From positions 1 to 21,673 of the forward strand of contig SHLN01000011.1 in the NCBI GenBank assembly GCA_004283105.1: 21,673 bases of DNA. Reading direction: 5' to 3'. Origin of the DNA: Acidimicrobiia bacterium. GTDB lineage: Bacteria > Actinomycetota > Acidimicrobiia > Spongiisociales > SHLN01. The notes under the pieces were generated by a model. The model saw only the letters and a program-made list of their open reading frames with translations, made no database searches and was not told the DNA's origin. Below are positions 1-7,598 of the stretch, in pieces. Numbering within the stretch: position 1 is the first letter of the stretch; each line of letters begins with the position of its first letter. The translations under genes and the position numbers were made by a program.

Positions 1-17
1 CCCCCCCCCCCCCCCCC
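1..17. other. Poly-C tract at the window edge
   Basis: The window opens with 17 consecutive C residues, followed by normal sequence. The upstream reading frame stays open through the tract, but a run of proline codons ahead of a permease is implausible as protein. A homopolymer exactly at a sequence end is more likely an assembly or two-colour sequencing artefact (poly-G read on the other strand) than a genomic feature. Confidence 0.6.
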
Positions 18-63
18 GCTTCTCTTTGCATTCGACCCACCCGGCCTTCTAGTCTTGCGACAG

Positions 64-70
64 AAGGAGG
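64..70 (+). promoter_or_regulatory. Shine-Dalgarno site that sets the permease start
   Basis: AAGGAGG at 64-70 is a near-perfect ribosome binding site. It ends five bases before an in-frame TTG at 76. The earlier in-frame TTG at 55 lies upstream of this site and has no ribosome binding site of its own, so 76 is the better start. Confidence 0.6.
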
Positions 71-75
71 TCGCC

Positions 76-1422
76 TTGGGTGCTGTGATATCGACGCTGA
101 TCGGGGTGCTACTGACCGTTCTGGGGTTCTTTGCCCTGTTCTTCGCCATGAACAAAGTCTTGGATCTGGCGCGGACCCAGTGGAGCCTCTTCACCGGCAT
201 GCTCGGACTGCTGTTGGGCCTGCTGGTGGGTGGCTTTCTCAACGGGAACGGGGTAGGGGGCGGATTCTTCACCATCATCGCCGGCGGTGTCGTCGGTGCG
301 GGTGTGGGAGCCGGCCTCGGACAGTTGCGCGACCTCCCCCCAACCCGAAGAGCCGAGCTGGCCGACAAGGTACGCCCGTGGGTGTTCGTCGGTCCGGCCC
401 TGTTTGCAGTCGGCATCACGCTTGTCATCCCGACCATCCGAACCGCCGTGCTTGCCCTCAAGGACCGCAGAAGTGAGAACTGGATCGGGATCGACAACTT
501 CCAGTGGATCTTCACGAACGACGACCTCTTCAATGTTTCCGGCGTTGGCGACATCTTCACGAGCCGGCTGTTCATCGTCGGCGTCATCGGCATCGTGGTC
601 GGCCTCAGTCTGGCCGTCTACCGGGGCCGGGAGATCGGCGTAAACGCCGACTTCGAGAACCCGAGCACACTCGGATGGCTCGGAATCGGCCTTACCGGCG
701 TTCTATTCGCCATGTTCACGGTTCTGAGCGGCGTCATCTGGAACAACCTCTGGTGGGTGTTCTCTGTCACCGTCTTCGCGACCGGGCTCGGACTGTTCGT
801 AGCCGCGGTCACCAACCGCATGGAGCGGGGCGAACGGGTCGCCAAAGCGATCATCTTCCTTCCGATGGCCATCTCCATGGTCGGCGCCTCGGTCATCTGG
901 CGCTTCGTGTATAACTTCCAGCCGCCCGGTGAGACCCAGATCGGTGCCCTCAACGCCGTCATGGACTTCATCGGCCGGGATCCGGTCCCCTGGCTCATCC
1001 GGCTGCCCTGGAACACGTTCTTCCTCATCATCGTGATGATCTGGATTCAGGCCGGGTTTGCAATGGTCATCCTGTCCTCGGCCATCAAAGCGGTGCCCGG
1101 AGATCAGGTTGAGGCAGCCAGAGTGGACGGCGCCACCGACCGCGACATCTTCTGGCGGGTCACCATTCCCAACATCCGCTCCACCATCGCGGTGGTGGTG
1201 ACGACGCTCATCGTCGTGGTCATGAAGGTGTACGACATCGTCAAGGTCATGACGAACGGTGAGTTCGACACGAACGTGATCGCCAACGAGATGTTCGACC
1301 AGGCCTTCCGCTTCACGCAGGCCGGCCGGGGTGCGGCTCTGGCGACGGTGCTACTCATCTTCGTCGCTCCGATCATGGTGATAAATATCCGCCGGGTGCA
1401 GAAGGAGGCAGCCCTCCGATGA
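76..1422 (+). CDS. ABC sugar transporter permease, MalF-like (CUT1 family)
   Basis: This is the first of two inner-membrane permease subunits of a carbohydrate ABC importer. The protein is about 448 residues with many hydrophobic segments. The C-terminal half has the EAA loop (VEAARVDGATDRDIFWRV, coded near 1110-1163), which docks with the ATPase. The N-terminal 110 or so residues carry extra membrane helices and a glycine-rich stretch, so it is longer than most MalF-type permeases of about 300 residues. Start TTG 76 is chosen from the AAGGAGG at 64-70. It overlaps the next gene by ATGA, so the two are translationally coupled. The binding protein is probably upstream, outside the window. No ATPase is visible, which is common where one MsiK/UgpC-type ATPase serves several CUT1 importers. 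Context suggests a sugar or sulfosugar cargo; this is inference. Confidence 0.9.
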   Translation: MGAVISTLIGVLLTVLGFFALFFAMNKVLDLARTQWSLFTGMLGLLLGLLVGGFLNGNGVGGGFFTIIAGGVVGAGVGAGLGQLRDLPPTRRAELADKVRPWVFVGPALFAVGITLVIPTIRTAVLALKDRRSENWIGIDNFQWIFTNDDLFNVSGVGDIFTSRLFIVGVIGIVVGLSLAVYRGREIGVNADFENPSTLGWLGIGLTGVLFAMFTVLSGVIWNNLWWVFSVTVFATGLGLFVAAVTNRMERGERVAKAIIFLPMAISMVGASVIWRFVYNFQPPGETQIGALNAVMDFIGRDPVPWLIRLPWNTFFLIIVMIWIQAGFAMVILSSAIKAVPGDQVEAARVDGATDRDIFWRVTIPNIRSTIAVVVTTLIVVVMKVYDIVKVMTNGEFDTNVIANEMFDQAFRFTQAGRGAALATVLLIFVAPIMVINIRRVQKEAALR

Positions 1423-2381
1423 CAGTCACAACCGACAAAACCCGCCTCGACGCAGTCCCCGACCCGTCGGTTGGTGGCCGACTCTTCCGGCGCCTGAGCC
1501 AGGGCGGCACCAAGATCATCGTCTGGGTGCTCGTCATCATCTGGCTGATCCCGACCCTTGGTCTGTTCATCAGCTCCTTTCGCACCGAAGCCGAGATCAA
1601 GACGACCGGGTGGTGGACATGGTTCACGGATCCGTCGTTCACCCTCGACAACTACGACTTCGTGCTGTTCGGCACCGGTTCGGGCGCCCCCGGCATGGGC
1701 GACGCCCTGCTCAACTCGCTGGCCATTGTCATCCCGGCCACCATCATCCCGATCGCCATTGCCGCCTTTGCCGCCTACGCGTTCGCGTGGATGGACTTCC
1801 CGGGGCGTAGCTGGTTGTTCATCCTGCTCGTGTCGCTGATGGCGATCCCGATTCAGATGTCGCTCATCCCGTTGCTGCAGCTGTATGTGGGGGGAGCGCA
1901 CGTCGGGCTGTTCGGGCTCGATCTCACGATCTTCCCCGATCTCGACTTACAGGGGACATCATTCAGTGTGTGGGCGACCCATACCGGCTTCGGCATGCCG
2001 TTGGCGGTGTTCCTGCTCACGAACTACATGTCGACCCTGCCCCGCGACGTCATCGAGTCGGCGCGCATCGACGGAGGAGATCACTTCACGATCTTCTGGA
2101 AGCTGATCGTGCCTCTCTCCGTTCCGGCGCTGGCAGCCTTCGCCATCTTCCAGTTCCTCTGGACCTGGAACGACTACCTGATCGCGGTGACGTTCGTCGG
2201 CACGGCGGAGAACGTCGCACCGGTGACCGTGGTCCTCGCCAATGTGACGGGCAGCCGCGGTCAGGACTGGCATATCCTCACGGCCGCCGCCTTCGTGACG
2301 ATGATCTTGCCGCTAACCGTGTTCTTCTCGCTGCAGAGATACTTCGTGAGCGGGCTCCTGGCCGGCTCCACCAAGGGATAG
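1419..2381 (+). CDS. ABC sugar transporter permease, MalG-like (CUT1 family)
   Basis: Second permease subunit of the same importer, 320 residues with about six membrane helices. After a cytoplasmic N-terminus of about 30 residues comes a first helix, then a periplasmic loop and the transport core. The EAA loop (IESARIDGGDHFTIFWKLIVP, coded near 2053-2115) is followed by the MalG-typical FLWTWNDYL segment. The ATG overlaps the stop of the first permease by four bases, the usual arrangement for a heterodimeric permease pair. No ATP-binding subunit follows; the next gene is unrelated. Substrate is not readable from the sequence. The facing catabolic operon suggests a sugar, possibly sulfoquinovose or its glyceride. 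Confidence 0.92.
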   Translation: MTVTTDKTRLDAVPDPSVGGRLFRRLSQGGTKIIVWVLVIIWLIPTLGLFISSFRTEAEIKTTGWWTWFTDPSFTLDNYDFVLFGTGSGAPGMGDALLNSLAIVIPATIIPIAIAAFAAYAFAWMDFPGRSWLFILLVSLMAIPIQMSLIPLLQLYVGGAHVGLFGLDLTIFPDLDLQGTSFSVWATHTGFGMPLAVFLLTNYMSTLPRDVIESARIDGGDHFTIFWKLIVPLSVPALAAFAIFQFLWTWNDYLIAVTFVGTAENVAPVTVVLANVTGSRGQDWHILTAAAFVTMILPLTVFFSLQRYFVSGLLAGSTKG

Positions 2382-2409
2382 TCGCCCCGAGTAGCCCTCC
2401 GGCGGTAAC

Positions 2410-2442
2410 TACGCTGAAGGCAGACGACTCCGTCCGTGGAGG
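2410..2442 (+). promoter_or_regulatory. Candidate -10 box and ribosome binding site
   Basis: TACGCT at 2410-2415 fits an actinobacterial -10 box. GGAGG at 2438-2442 sits three bases before the ATG at 2446. If both are used, the transcript has a leader of roughly 25 bases. No clear -35 box is visible. Confidence 0.35.
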
Positions 2443-2445
2443 CGC

Positions 2446-3132
2446 ATGCAGACCATCGGTGAACCCGCCCCGCAGCCCGCGGCCGACCGAAGCCGCCCGT
2501 TGCTCGCGCTCGGCGTCGTGGCCGCCGCCTTTCTGCTGGCGGCCGTCGGCCTCGCCGTGGCGAGAGGAGACGCCTACCCGGCCGACCAGGGACGCTGGAC
2601 TCCGCTGGAGATGGCCGAGCGCTTCAACCAGCTGTACGACGCCGGCCGGGTCGAGGAGTTCCAGGCTCTCCTGAGCCCGGACGCCGAGTGGTGCCACGAT
2701 GTCGAGTGCTCCTCTACTACCCCGTTCTTCGGAAGCGTTTACCTGCACGAAAACCAGACGGCCCTCGAGTCCCAATACCTCCACGCCACCGGGGGCACCC
2801 TCGGGGCCGAATGCCTGGCGGACGGGATCGAGGTGACCTGTATCTGGCATCAGTCCAATCTCTTCTTCGAGATCGGTGGTATCGAGCCCTGGGTGGGTCC
2901 GCAGTCGTTCACCGTTGAGGATGGCCTCATCACCCGCTATTCGGGTGGATACCGATACCAGGGGGTCCTGGTATACGACCGGGTAGAGCAGAACCAGTAC
3001 TCAGAGTGGCTCGAGCTCAACTACCCGGCCGAGCACGGATACCTCTTCGAAGATCAGCTCATGCTCGTGTTCTCCGAGGAAGCACGGGATCGACATCGCG
3101 AACTGACCGCCGAGTGGGCGGCAAGCTTCTAG
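2446..3132 (+). CDS. Membrane-anchored protein with SnoaL/NTF2-like domain
   Basis: Function unknown. The 228-residue protein has a short proline-rich N-terminus, one hydrophobic helix at about residues 19-39, and an outside domain that reads like an NTF2/SnoaL fold (helix with MAERFNQLYDAG, then alternating strands rich in aromatic residues). Four cysteines (about C83, C88, C123 and C132) lie in this presumed exported domain and could form two disulfides. It follows the permeases by 64 bases with its own likely promoter, and it ends only six bases before the convergent stop of the Gfo/Idh/MocA gene. A link to the transport locus is by position only. The domain call is by impression, not alignment. 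Confidence 0.75.
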   Translation: MQTIGEPAPQPAADRSRPLLALGVVAAAFLLAAVGLAVARGDAYPADQGRWTPLEMAERFNQLYDAGRVEEFQALLSPDAEWCHDVECSSTTPFFGSVYLHENQTALESQYLHATGGTLGAECLADGIEVTCIWHQSNLFFEIGGIEPWVGPQSFTVEDGLITRYSGGYRYQGVLVYDRVEQNQYSEWLELNYPAEHGYLFEDQLMLVFSEEARDRHRELTAEWAASF

Positions 3133-3138
3133 TCGGAG

Positions 3139-4230
3139 CTAGAGAACCTCTGCCATCTCAACGATCCGCCCCTCGGCGATAGCCATCTGAGCCGCCACAC
3201 CCATGGCCACCGACAGCAGGCCATCGGCCAGCGTCACCGTGGCCGGGAGACCGGCCCGGATGGCGGCGATGAATTCGAGGTGCTCGATGTAACTGGAGCC
3301 GTGGTGGCCCCCCTGCGTACGGATCCGCTCATCGGTGACCTCGTACTCCTCAACCACCGACTTCTCCCGGTTGCCGACACGAACGATCTGGCGCGGGTCT
3401 GCGCCCCGGTGGACGGCCCCCGGTGTGAGCGCCTCTACCTTGCCGGCATTGCCGAGCACGGAGATCTCTTCCTGATGCTTGCTGGCCTCGGCGTACATGC
3501 TCAGGTCGAGCAGGGCCCTGGTCCCGTCGGCGTACTCGAAGATGACGAAGGCAGCGTCCATGATGTCCGGGACCTCGCCGTCGTACTCCTCGTCGAGGTG
3601 ATTGAAATCCTGCCCGCCGCTCCCCATCACCCGGACCGGATCGGAATCGACAATGACGTTCATGAGGTCGAAGAAGTGACAGCATTTCTCAACCAGCGTG
3701 CCACCGGTGTTGCGGTTGAAGCGGTTCCAATCGCCCACTTTGGGGAGGAACGGAAACCGGTGCTCGCGGATGGCGAGATGGCGAAGCGTCCCGACCGCGC
3801 CGGCCTTCACTTCCGCGATGAGCCGGGCAGCGGCGGGCATGTACCGGTATTCGAGGCCGACCCAGACGACACCGTCGTGGCCCTCGGCGGCCGCCATGAT
3901 GCGCCGGCAATCGGCCACCGTGGTTGCCAGGGGCTTCTCGACCATGACGTGAAGACCGTCGACCGACAGGACATCCTCCATGACGTCGGCGTGGGTCATG
4001 TTTGGAGTCGCCACCACAACCGCGTCCACCAGATTGGAAGCCAGCAGGTCCCGGTAGTCCTCGAACAGCTCGACCTCACCGTTGGCCTCGGCCGCCCCCC
4101 ACGCCCGCATGCCCTCGATCGGATCTGCAATGGCGGTGATGACGGCGTCATCGATGTTGTTCACGTTCTGTACGTGCTCTATCCCCATGATCCCGGCACC
4201 GATGATCCCGTACCGAATCTCCTCTGTCAC
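3139..4230 (-). CDS. Gfo/Idh/MocA family NAD-dependent protein, candidate sulfoquinovosidase (GH188-like) or sugar dehydrogenase
   Basis: The 363-residue protein has an N-terminal Rossmann fold with GIIGAGIMG at residues 8-16, the family EKP motif at 98-100, and the C-terminal domain signature N174-TGG-TLVEKCCHFFD-188. Most family members oxidise or reduce sugars with NAD(P). A branch (GH109, GH188) uses bound NAD to hydrolyse glycosides, and GH188 enzymes of Arthrobacter release sulfoquinovose. It is the last gene of the six-gene operon, 22 bases after the isomerase gene, with AAAGGA upstream of a GTG start. Its position beside isomerase, aldolase and kinase fits a glycosidase or dehydrogenase feeding that pathway. 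I cannot separate the two activities by eye. Family is certain; substrate is inference. Confidence 0.88.
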   Translation of the reverse strand: MTEEIRYGIIGAGIMGIEHVQNVNNIDDAVITAIADPIEGMRAWGAAEANGEVELFEDYRDLLASNLVDAVVVATPNMTHADVMEDVLSVDGLHVMVEKPLATTVADCRRIMAAAEGHDGVVWVGLEYRYMPAAARLIAEVKAGAVGTLRHLAIREHRFPFLPKVGDWNRFNRNTGGTLVEKCCHFFDLMNVIVDSDPVRVMGSGGQDFNHLDEEYDGEVPDIMDAAFVIFEYADGTRALLDLSMYAEASKHQEEISVLGNAGKVEALTPGAVHRGADPRQIVRVGNREKSVVEEYEVTDERIRTQGGHHGSSYIEHLEFIAAIRAGLPATVTLADGLLSVAMGVAAQMAIAEGRIVEMAEVL

Positions 4231-4252
4231 GACTCGTCCTTTCCCGTAGACC

Positions 4253-5659
4253 TCAAGTCAGATTGACAACCGGCAGCTCCCACCGGGCGGCCAGGGCGAG
4301 GAGCTCCTCCTCGTACTCGCCATACACAATTCCATAGTGATGCTCGAGCCCCTCGGCCATGATGGTGGCAAGAACATCACCGGCCGGCTTGTCGAAGCGG
4401 ATAGTTCCCGCCGTTCCTGAGAACGGGAGCGGGGCCGCCAGCATGTCACCGCCCCCGACGACGAGCTTGTGGGCGTCACCGGCCTGGCTCAGGCGGCAGA
4501 TCGTCACCCGGCCGGGTTTGAGGGGGAACTCATGAAGCAGCGGCTTGCGCCGATTGGAATGCACGGTCGGGGTTGGATCGATCTCGGGATCCGCCATGCT
4601 GAGCGGCGCCAGACCGCAGTGCCAGAAGACACCGGTATCCCCGGCTGCATCGATGTCCACCAGGTCGGCCACGAACGGGGCCTCCGCGGCCAGCTCGTTG
4701 AGAATGAGGCTGGTCAGGTTGCCGTACACATCGGCCTCGCACATGCCGGGAATCCCGTCATCGGTCAGCATCGCCTGCGGGGCACAGGCGGCGCCCCCGT
4801 ACTCGGCAAAGCATTCCGGCCAGCACCTCGTGGCCACTCCCGACCATTCTCTGCTTCCGGCCAGCTCGCGCATACCGCCATACAGACGCAGGCTGCTGTC
4901 GAGTGCCGTCTGATCGAGATCATCGAGGGGCCCGAGCGCGGTCGCTGCCCGGCCCCGCGCTTCGGTGAGGGTCTCCGGCGGTACGGAATCGGCCGCGGCA
5001 AACAGGTCGGCGAGTTCGATCCGGTCGACGGTAACCCCGGTGAGTCGACGGACGGCCTCCACGTCGTACCGGCACGGATCGAATCCATCCGGGTAGTCGC
5101 CGATCACCCCCGTCCGGAGCCCGTCGAGTGACTCCTCCACTTGCTCGGCGGCCCGCAGCGCGCTTGTCGATAGCTCCCCGGCCGCCGGCACGATGCGAGC
5201 CGCCCGGTCGACGTTGGTGCCCCCGGCCAGCAGCCGAGCAAGTTCATCGGGAGCCTGCCGGTCGTGGGCCCGCAGGTAGAGGTATGCCAGGTCCCGGCCG
5301 CGCCTGCGCAGGGCGTGGGCGGCGAGGTTGATGCCGCACAAACCGTTGAGCCGGAGCCTCGCCCCGGTGCGATCCTCTGGGAATGCCCAGAAGATGAGTG
5401 GCGCGTCGATAGCCGTGGCAAGCTCGGCCGTCATCGTGGCGTCGGTGAACGTGACCTGAAGGACGATGAGCGCCGACAGGTCCTGCTGTTCGAGGTCGTC
5501 GATGGCCCGGCTAGTACTCGCTGCGTCGAACAGGACGTCGCGGCCTCCCACGAATCCCGGGGCGACACCGTCGAGTATGGCAAACGCCTCGGCCGCCACC
5601 TCCCCGGCGTATTCGACGTCGAACGTTGGCCGGCCGAGAGCGATGACACCGACCGTCAT
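4253..5659 (-). CDS. L-fucose/L-arabinose isomerase-family protein, candidate sulfoquinovose isomerase
   Basis: This probably interconverts an aldose and a ketose in the cytoplasm. The 468-residue protein matches the FucI/AraA-like fold (COG2407 type). It has the signature region with RCWPEC, then GIPGMCEADVYGN, VDLVDID and WHCGLAPLS, which supply the Glu, Asp and His metal ligands of this family. Related isomerases (SqvD/SftI, SqiD) convert sulfoquinovose to sulfofructose in the sulfo-TAL and sulfo-EMP2 pathways; that is established knowledge for the family. The gene overlaps the upstream aldolase gene by ATGA, so the two are translationally coupled. Fucose itself seems less likely, because fuculose-1-phosphate aldolases are zinc class II enzymes and the neighbour is class I. 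Substrate not proven. Confidence 0.85.
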   Translation of the reverse strand: MTVGVIALGRPTFDVEYAGEVAAEAFAILDGVAPGFVGGRDVLFDAASTSRAIDDLEQQDLSALIVLQVTFTDATMTAELATAIDAPLIFWAFPEDRTGARLRLNGLCGINLAAHALRRRGRDLAYLYLRAHDRQAPDELARLLAGGTNVDRAARIVPAAGELSTSALRAAEQVEESLDGLRTGVIGDYPDGFDPCRYDVEAVRRLTGVTVDRIELADLFAAADSVPPETLTEARGRAATALGPLDDLDQTALDSSLRLYGGMRELAGSREWSGVATRCWPECFAEYGGAACAPQAMLTDDGIPGMCEADVYGNLTSLILNELAAEAPFVADLVDIDAAGDTGVFWHCGLAPLSMADPEIDPTPTVHSNRRKPLLHEFPLKPGRVTICRLSQAGDAHKLVVGGGDMLAAPLPFSGTAGTIRFDKPAGDVLATIMAEGLEHHYGIVYGEYEEELLALAARWELPVVNLT

Positions 5660-6696
5660 GACGCCGTTCCGAAGTCGGTGTACTCGTTCCGAAATCCCGC
5701 TCCGGCTCCGTCCAGCGTCGCCGCCCCGAGCACACCGGGATCGGTCGTCCAGGGCACGGCGAGTTCGTCGGTGAGCCGGTTGAGCTGTTCCATGTACGGG
5801 ACCGAGTCGACCCGCAGTCGGCCCCGCATCGCCTCAAGGTCGGGGAAAGCCTGGCAGGCATCCCACCAGATGGCCCGGCCCGCCAGGTATCCGTTGGCTC
5901 CGGCCGCATAGGCGTATTCGAGAATGCGAGCGAACGCCTCCTGGGTTGCTCCCGCCGACAGCATGACCCAGGGTCTCCCGGCCGCCCGGCCGAGGGCATC
6001 GAAGGCCGCTTGCACAGAGCCGTCGTCTTCGGCCCGGTCGGGCACGTCGCCGGCCGGGAACGGGCTCTCGAGCTTGAAGAGATCCACCCCGAAGGACGGG
6101 TCGGCGAACGCCTCAACGCTGGCAATCACATCCTCTGCCCGCTTGGCAGTGTCCTCGACGTAATCGGTGGTGTGGGTGGCCGCCCCGGCAAAGGCGTACA
6201 CGAGCAATTCGAACACGAACGGGATGTCGTAGCGACGGCAGGCGTCGCCGATGCGGCGCACGAACTCGTACTGGTGCTCGAGGATCTCGGGGGCGGCATC
6301 GGGCCGGTACCAGGCAAGAACCTTGACCGCATCTCCCCCGGCCCGCTTGATCTTGCCGACGCTCCAGTTGTCGATCTCAGCCGAACGGCGCCCCTCGGAA
6401 GTGTCCTCGAAGATGGAGTCCTCCAGCGTGAGCAGAAGACCCTGCGATGGCGGAACGAGGTGAATCGCAGCCGGGTAGGCGAAGTGCGGGTCCAGGAGGG
6501 ACGCAGATGCGAACGGGGCCAACTCCTCGACGAGAAGGGCCTTGAAATCACACACATCTTCGTAGGAGGCAGACTCACTCTGGCGTCGCTCTGCGATGAG
6601 GTTCTTGATAGGAGGCCGCTGGTCGACCGCCAGCATCTTGAATCGGCCGGCATCGTCGGCCAGCCGCCGCAATCCCCAGAGCTTTCCTGCTTCCAT
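5656..6696 (-). CDS. Class I aldolase of the LacD/YihT family, candidate sulfofructose-1-phosphate aldolase
   Basis: This would cleave a phosphorylated ketose into dihydroxyacetone phosphate and an aldehyde by a Schiff base. From the ATG at 6696 it has 346 residues, slightly longer than LacD (about 326) through a C-terminal extension. Visible motifs are LAVDQR at 22-27, ASLLDPHF near 66-72, AVKVLAWY at 123-130, the likely Schiff-base lysine K208 in DLFKLESPF, and YLAGRAIW at 270-277. The last resembles FLAGRAVW of E. coli YihT. LacD cleaves tagatose bisphosphate; YihT and SqiA cleave sulfofructose phosphate. Residues upstream of the chosen start are a non-conserved readthrough of the kinase gene and were discarded. 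Start and kinase stop share one base (TGATG). Confidence 0.88.
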   Translation of the reverse strand: MEAGKLWGLRRLADDAGRFKMLAVDQRPPIKNLIAERRQSESASYEDVCDFKALLVEELAPFASASLLDPHFAYPAAIHLVPPSQGLLLTLEDSIFEDTSEGRRSAEIDNWSVGKIKRAGGDAVKVLAWYRPDAAPEILEHQYEFVRRIGDACRRYDIPFVFELLVYAFAGAATHTTDYVEDTAKRAEDVIASVEAFADPSFGVDLFKLESPFPAGDVPDRAEDDGSVQAAFDALGRAAGRPWVMLSAGATQEAFARILEYAYAAGANGYLAGRAIWWDACQAFPDLEAMRGRLRVDSVPYMEQLNRLTDELAVPWTTDPGVLGAATLDGAGAGFRNEYTDFGTAS

Positions 6697-7598
6697 CACC
6701 GATCGCCTTTCAATAGCTCTTCCACTTCCTCGCGGGCCGGTGTGCCGGCCCGTCCTCCCGGCCTGGCACACTTGAGCGCCGCCGCCGCCGCCGCAAATCG
6801 CAGCGCAGCCGGTTCCGGTTGGCGTTCCGCCAGTGCCAGGGCGAAGGCGCCGTGGAACACGTCTCCGGCCCCAACGGTATCGACCACATCGACCGGAAAG
6901 GCCGGTTGATGGCGGACCTCCATCCCATCGTCCAGCCACCACACCCCGCCGGCACCGGTGGTAACGGCCAGAAACGCCCCGGTCCGTTCCCGGATGACCA
7001 GCAAGCCCTCCCCCGGATCGCCGACGGACGCCGTCTCGGCAAGCGCCGTCTCCGAGAAGACGACGTGACTGGCGAGAGCGAGGAGCGACTTCCCGCCGTC
7101 GGTCATCGGGCGATCGAAATCGAAGACGGACGGGATGCCGGCTTCAGCCGCCGCCGCCAGCGCCCGGGCCGCGCCTGCCGGCCACCGAACGTCGACAAGG
7201 ACCCCGTCCACGTCCGTCATGTCGGCCGCCGCGGACGCGTCCCCAGCGGCGAACAAGGCGTCCGAGGTGTAGTTGATGATGGTGCGCTCACCGGCACGAT
7301 CGACGAGAACCGCCGACACGGGTGAGGAAACGCCATCAACTTCCTCGACTCCGGAGACATCGACCCCGAGGGCGGCCAGGTCGGCAACGATGCGAGCTCC
7401 AACCGGGTCGTCTCCAATACGCCCGACATAGCGGGCCTTCCCGCCGAGCCTGGCAATGGCGGCGGCAGCATTGGCAGCCACGCCGCCGCCCACCTCCCGG
7501 TACCCGGTGGCGTAATGCTTCCCGCCCCCATCCGGAAGCTCGGCCATCGAGAAGAGGTAGTCGAGAACGGCAATGCCAACACAGGAGATGGTCGTCAT
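6696..7598 (-). CDS. PfkB-family sugar kinase resembling sulfofructose kinase YihV
   Basis: This would phosphorylate a ketose with ATP before aldol cleavage. The 300-residue protein has the ribokinase-fold N-terminus (VGIAVLD, then EVGGGVAANAA at 35-45), GRIGDD, the strand ERTIINY, DVRW, and the ATP/catalytic motif VDVVDTVGAGDVFHGA with catalytic Asp near residue 246. The end has ALKCARPGGRAG. As I recall the sequence of E. coli YihV, it shares IINY, DVRW, HQPAF.VDVVDT.GAGDVFHGA and ALKC.RPGGRAG. This is the strongest hint that the pathway handles a sulfosugar. The ATG at 7598 overlaps the dehydrogenase stop as TGATG; a GTG one codon earlier is the alternative start. Other PfkB substrates remain possible. 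Confidence 0.9.
   Translation of the reverse strand: MTTISCVGIAVLDYLFSMAELPDGGGKHYATGYREVGGGVAANAAAAIARLGGKARYVGRIGDDPVGARIVADLAALGVDVSGVEEVDGVSSPVSAVLVDRAGERTIINYTSDALFAAGDASAAADMTDVDGVLVDVRWPAGAARALAAAAEAGIPSVFDFDRPMTDGGKSLLALASHVVFSETALAETASVGDPGEGLLVIRERTGAFLAVTTGAGGVWWLDDGMEVRHQPAFPVDVVDTVGAGDVFHGAFALALAERQPEPAALRFAAAAAALKCARPGGRAGTPAREEVEELLKGDR

Noticed and set aside
1104..1901. 265-residue open frame on the - strand over the permeases
   Set aside because: Its product is low-complexity arginine- and glutamate-rich sequence, typical of a GC-rich shadow frame.
4253..6696. L-fucose pathway (FucI with fuculose aldolase)
   Set aside because: The aldolase is a class I Schiff-base enzyme of the LacD/YihT type, not the zinc class II FucA type, and the kinase is PfkB rather than FGGY.
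5656..6942. Longer N-terminus of the aldolase (start at 6942)
   Set aside because: The extra residues are glycine/arginine-rich shadow of the kinase gene; the ATG at 6696 overlaps the kinase stop as expected.
3139..7598. Myo-inositol catabolism (IolG, IolC-like genes)
   Set aside because: No IolB, IolD or IolE is present, the kinase resembles YihV more than IolC, and an aldose-ketose isomerase has no place in that pathway.
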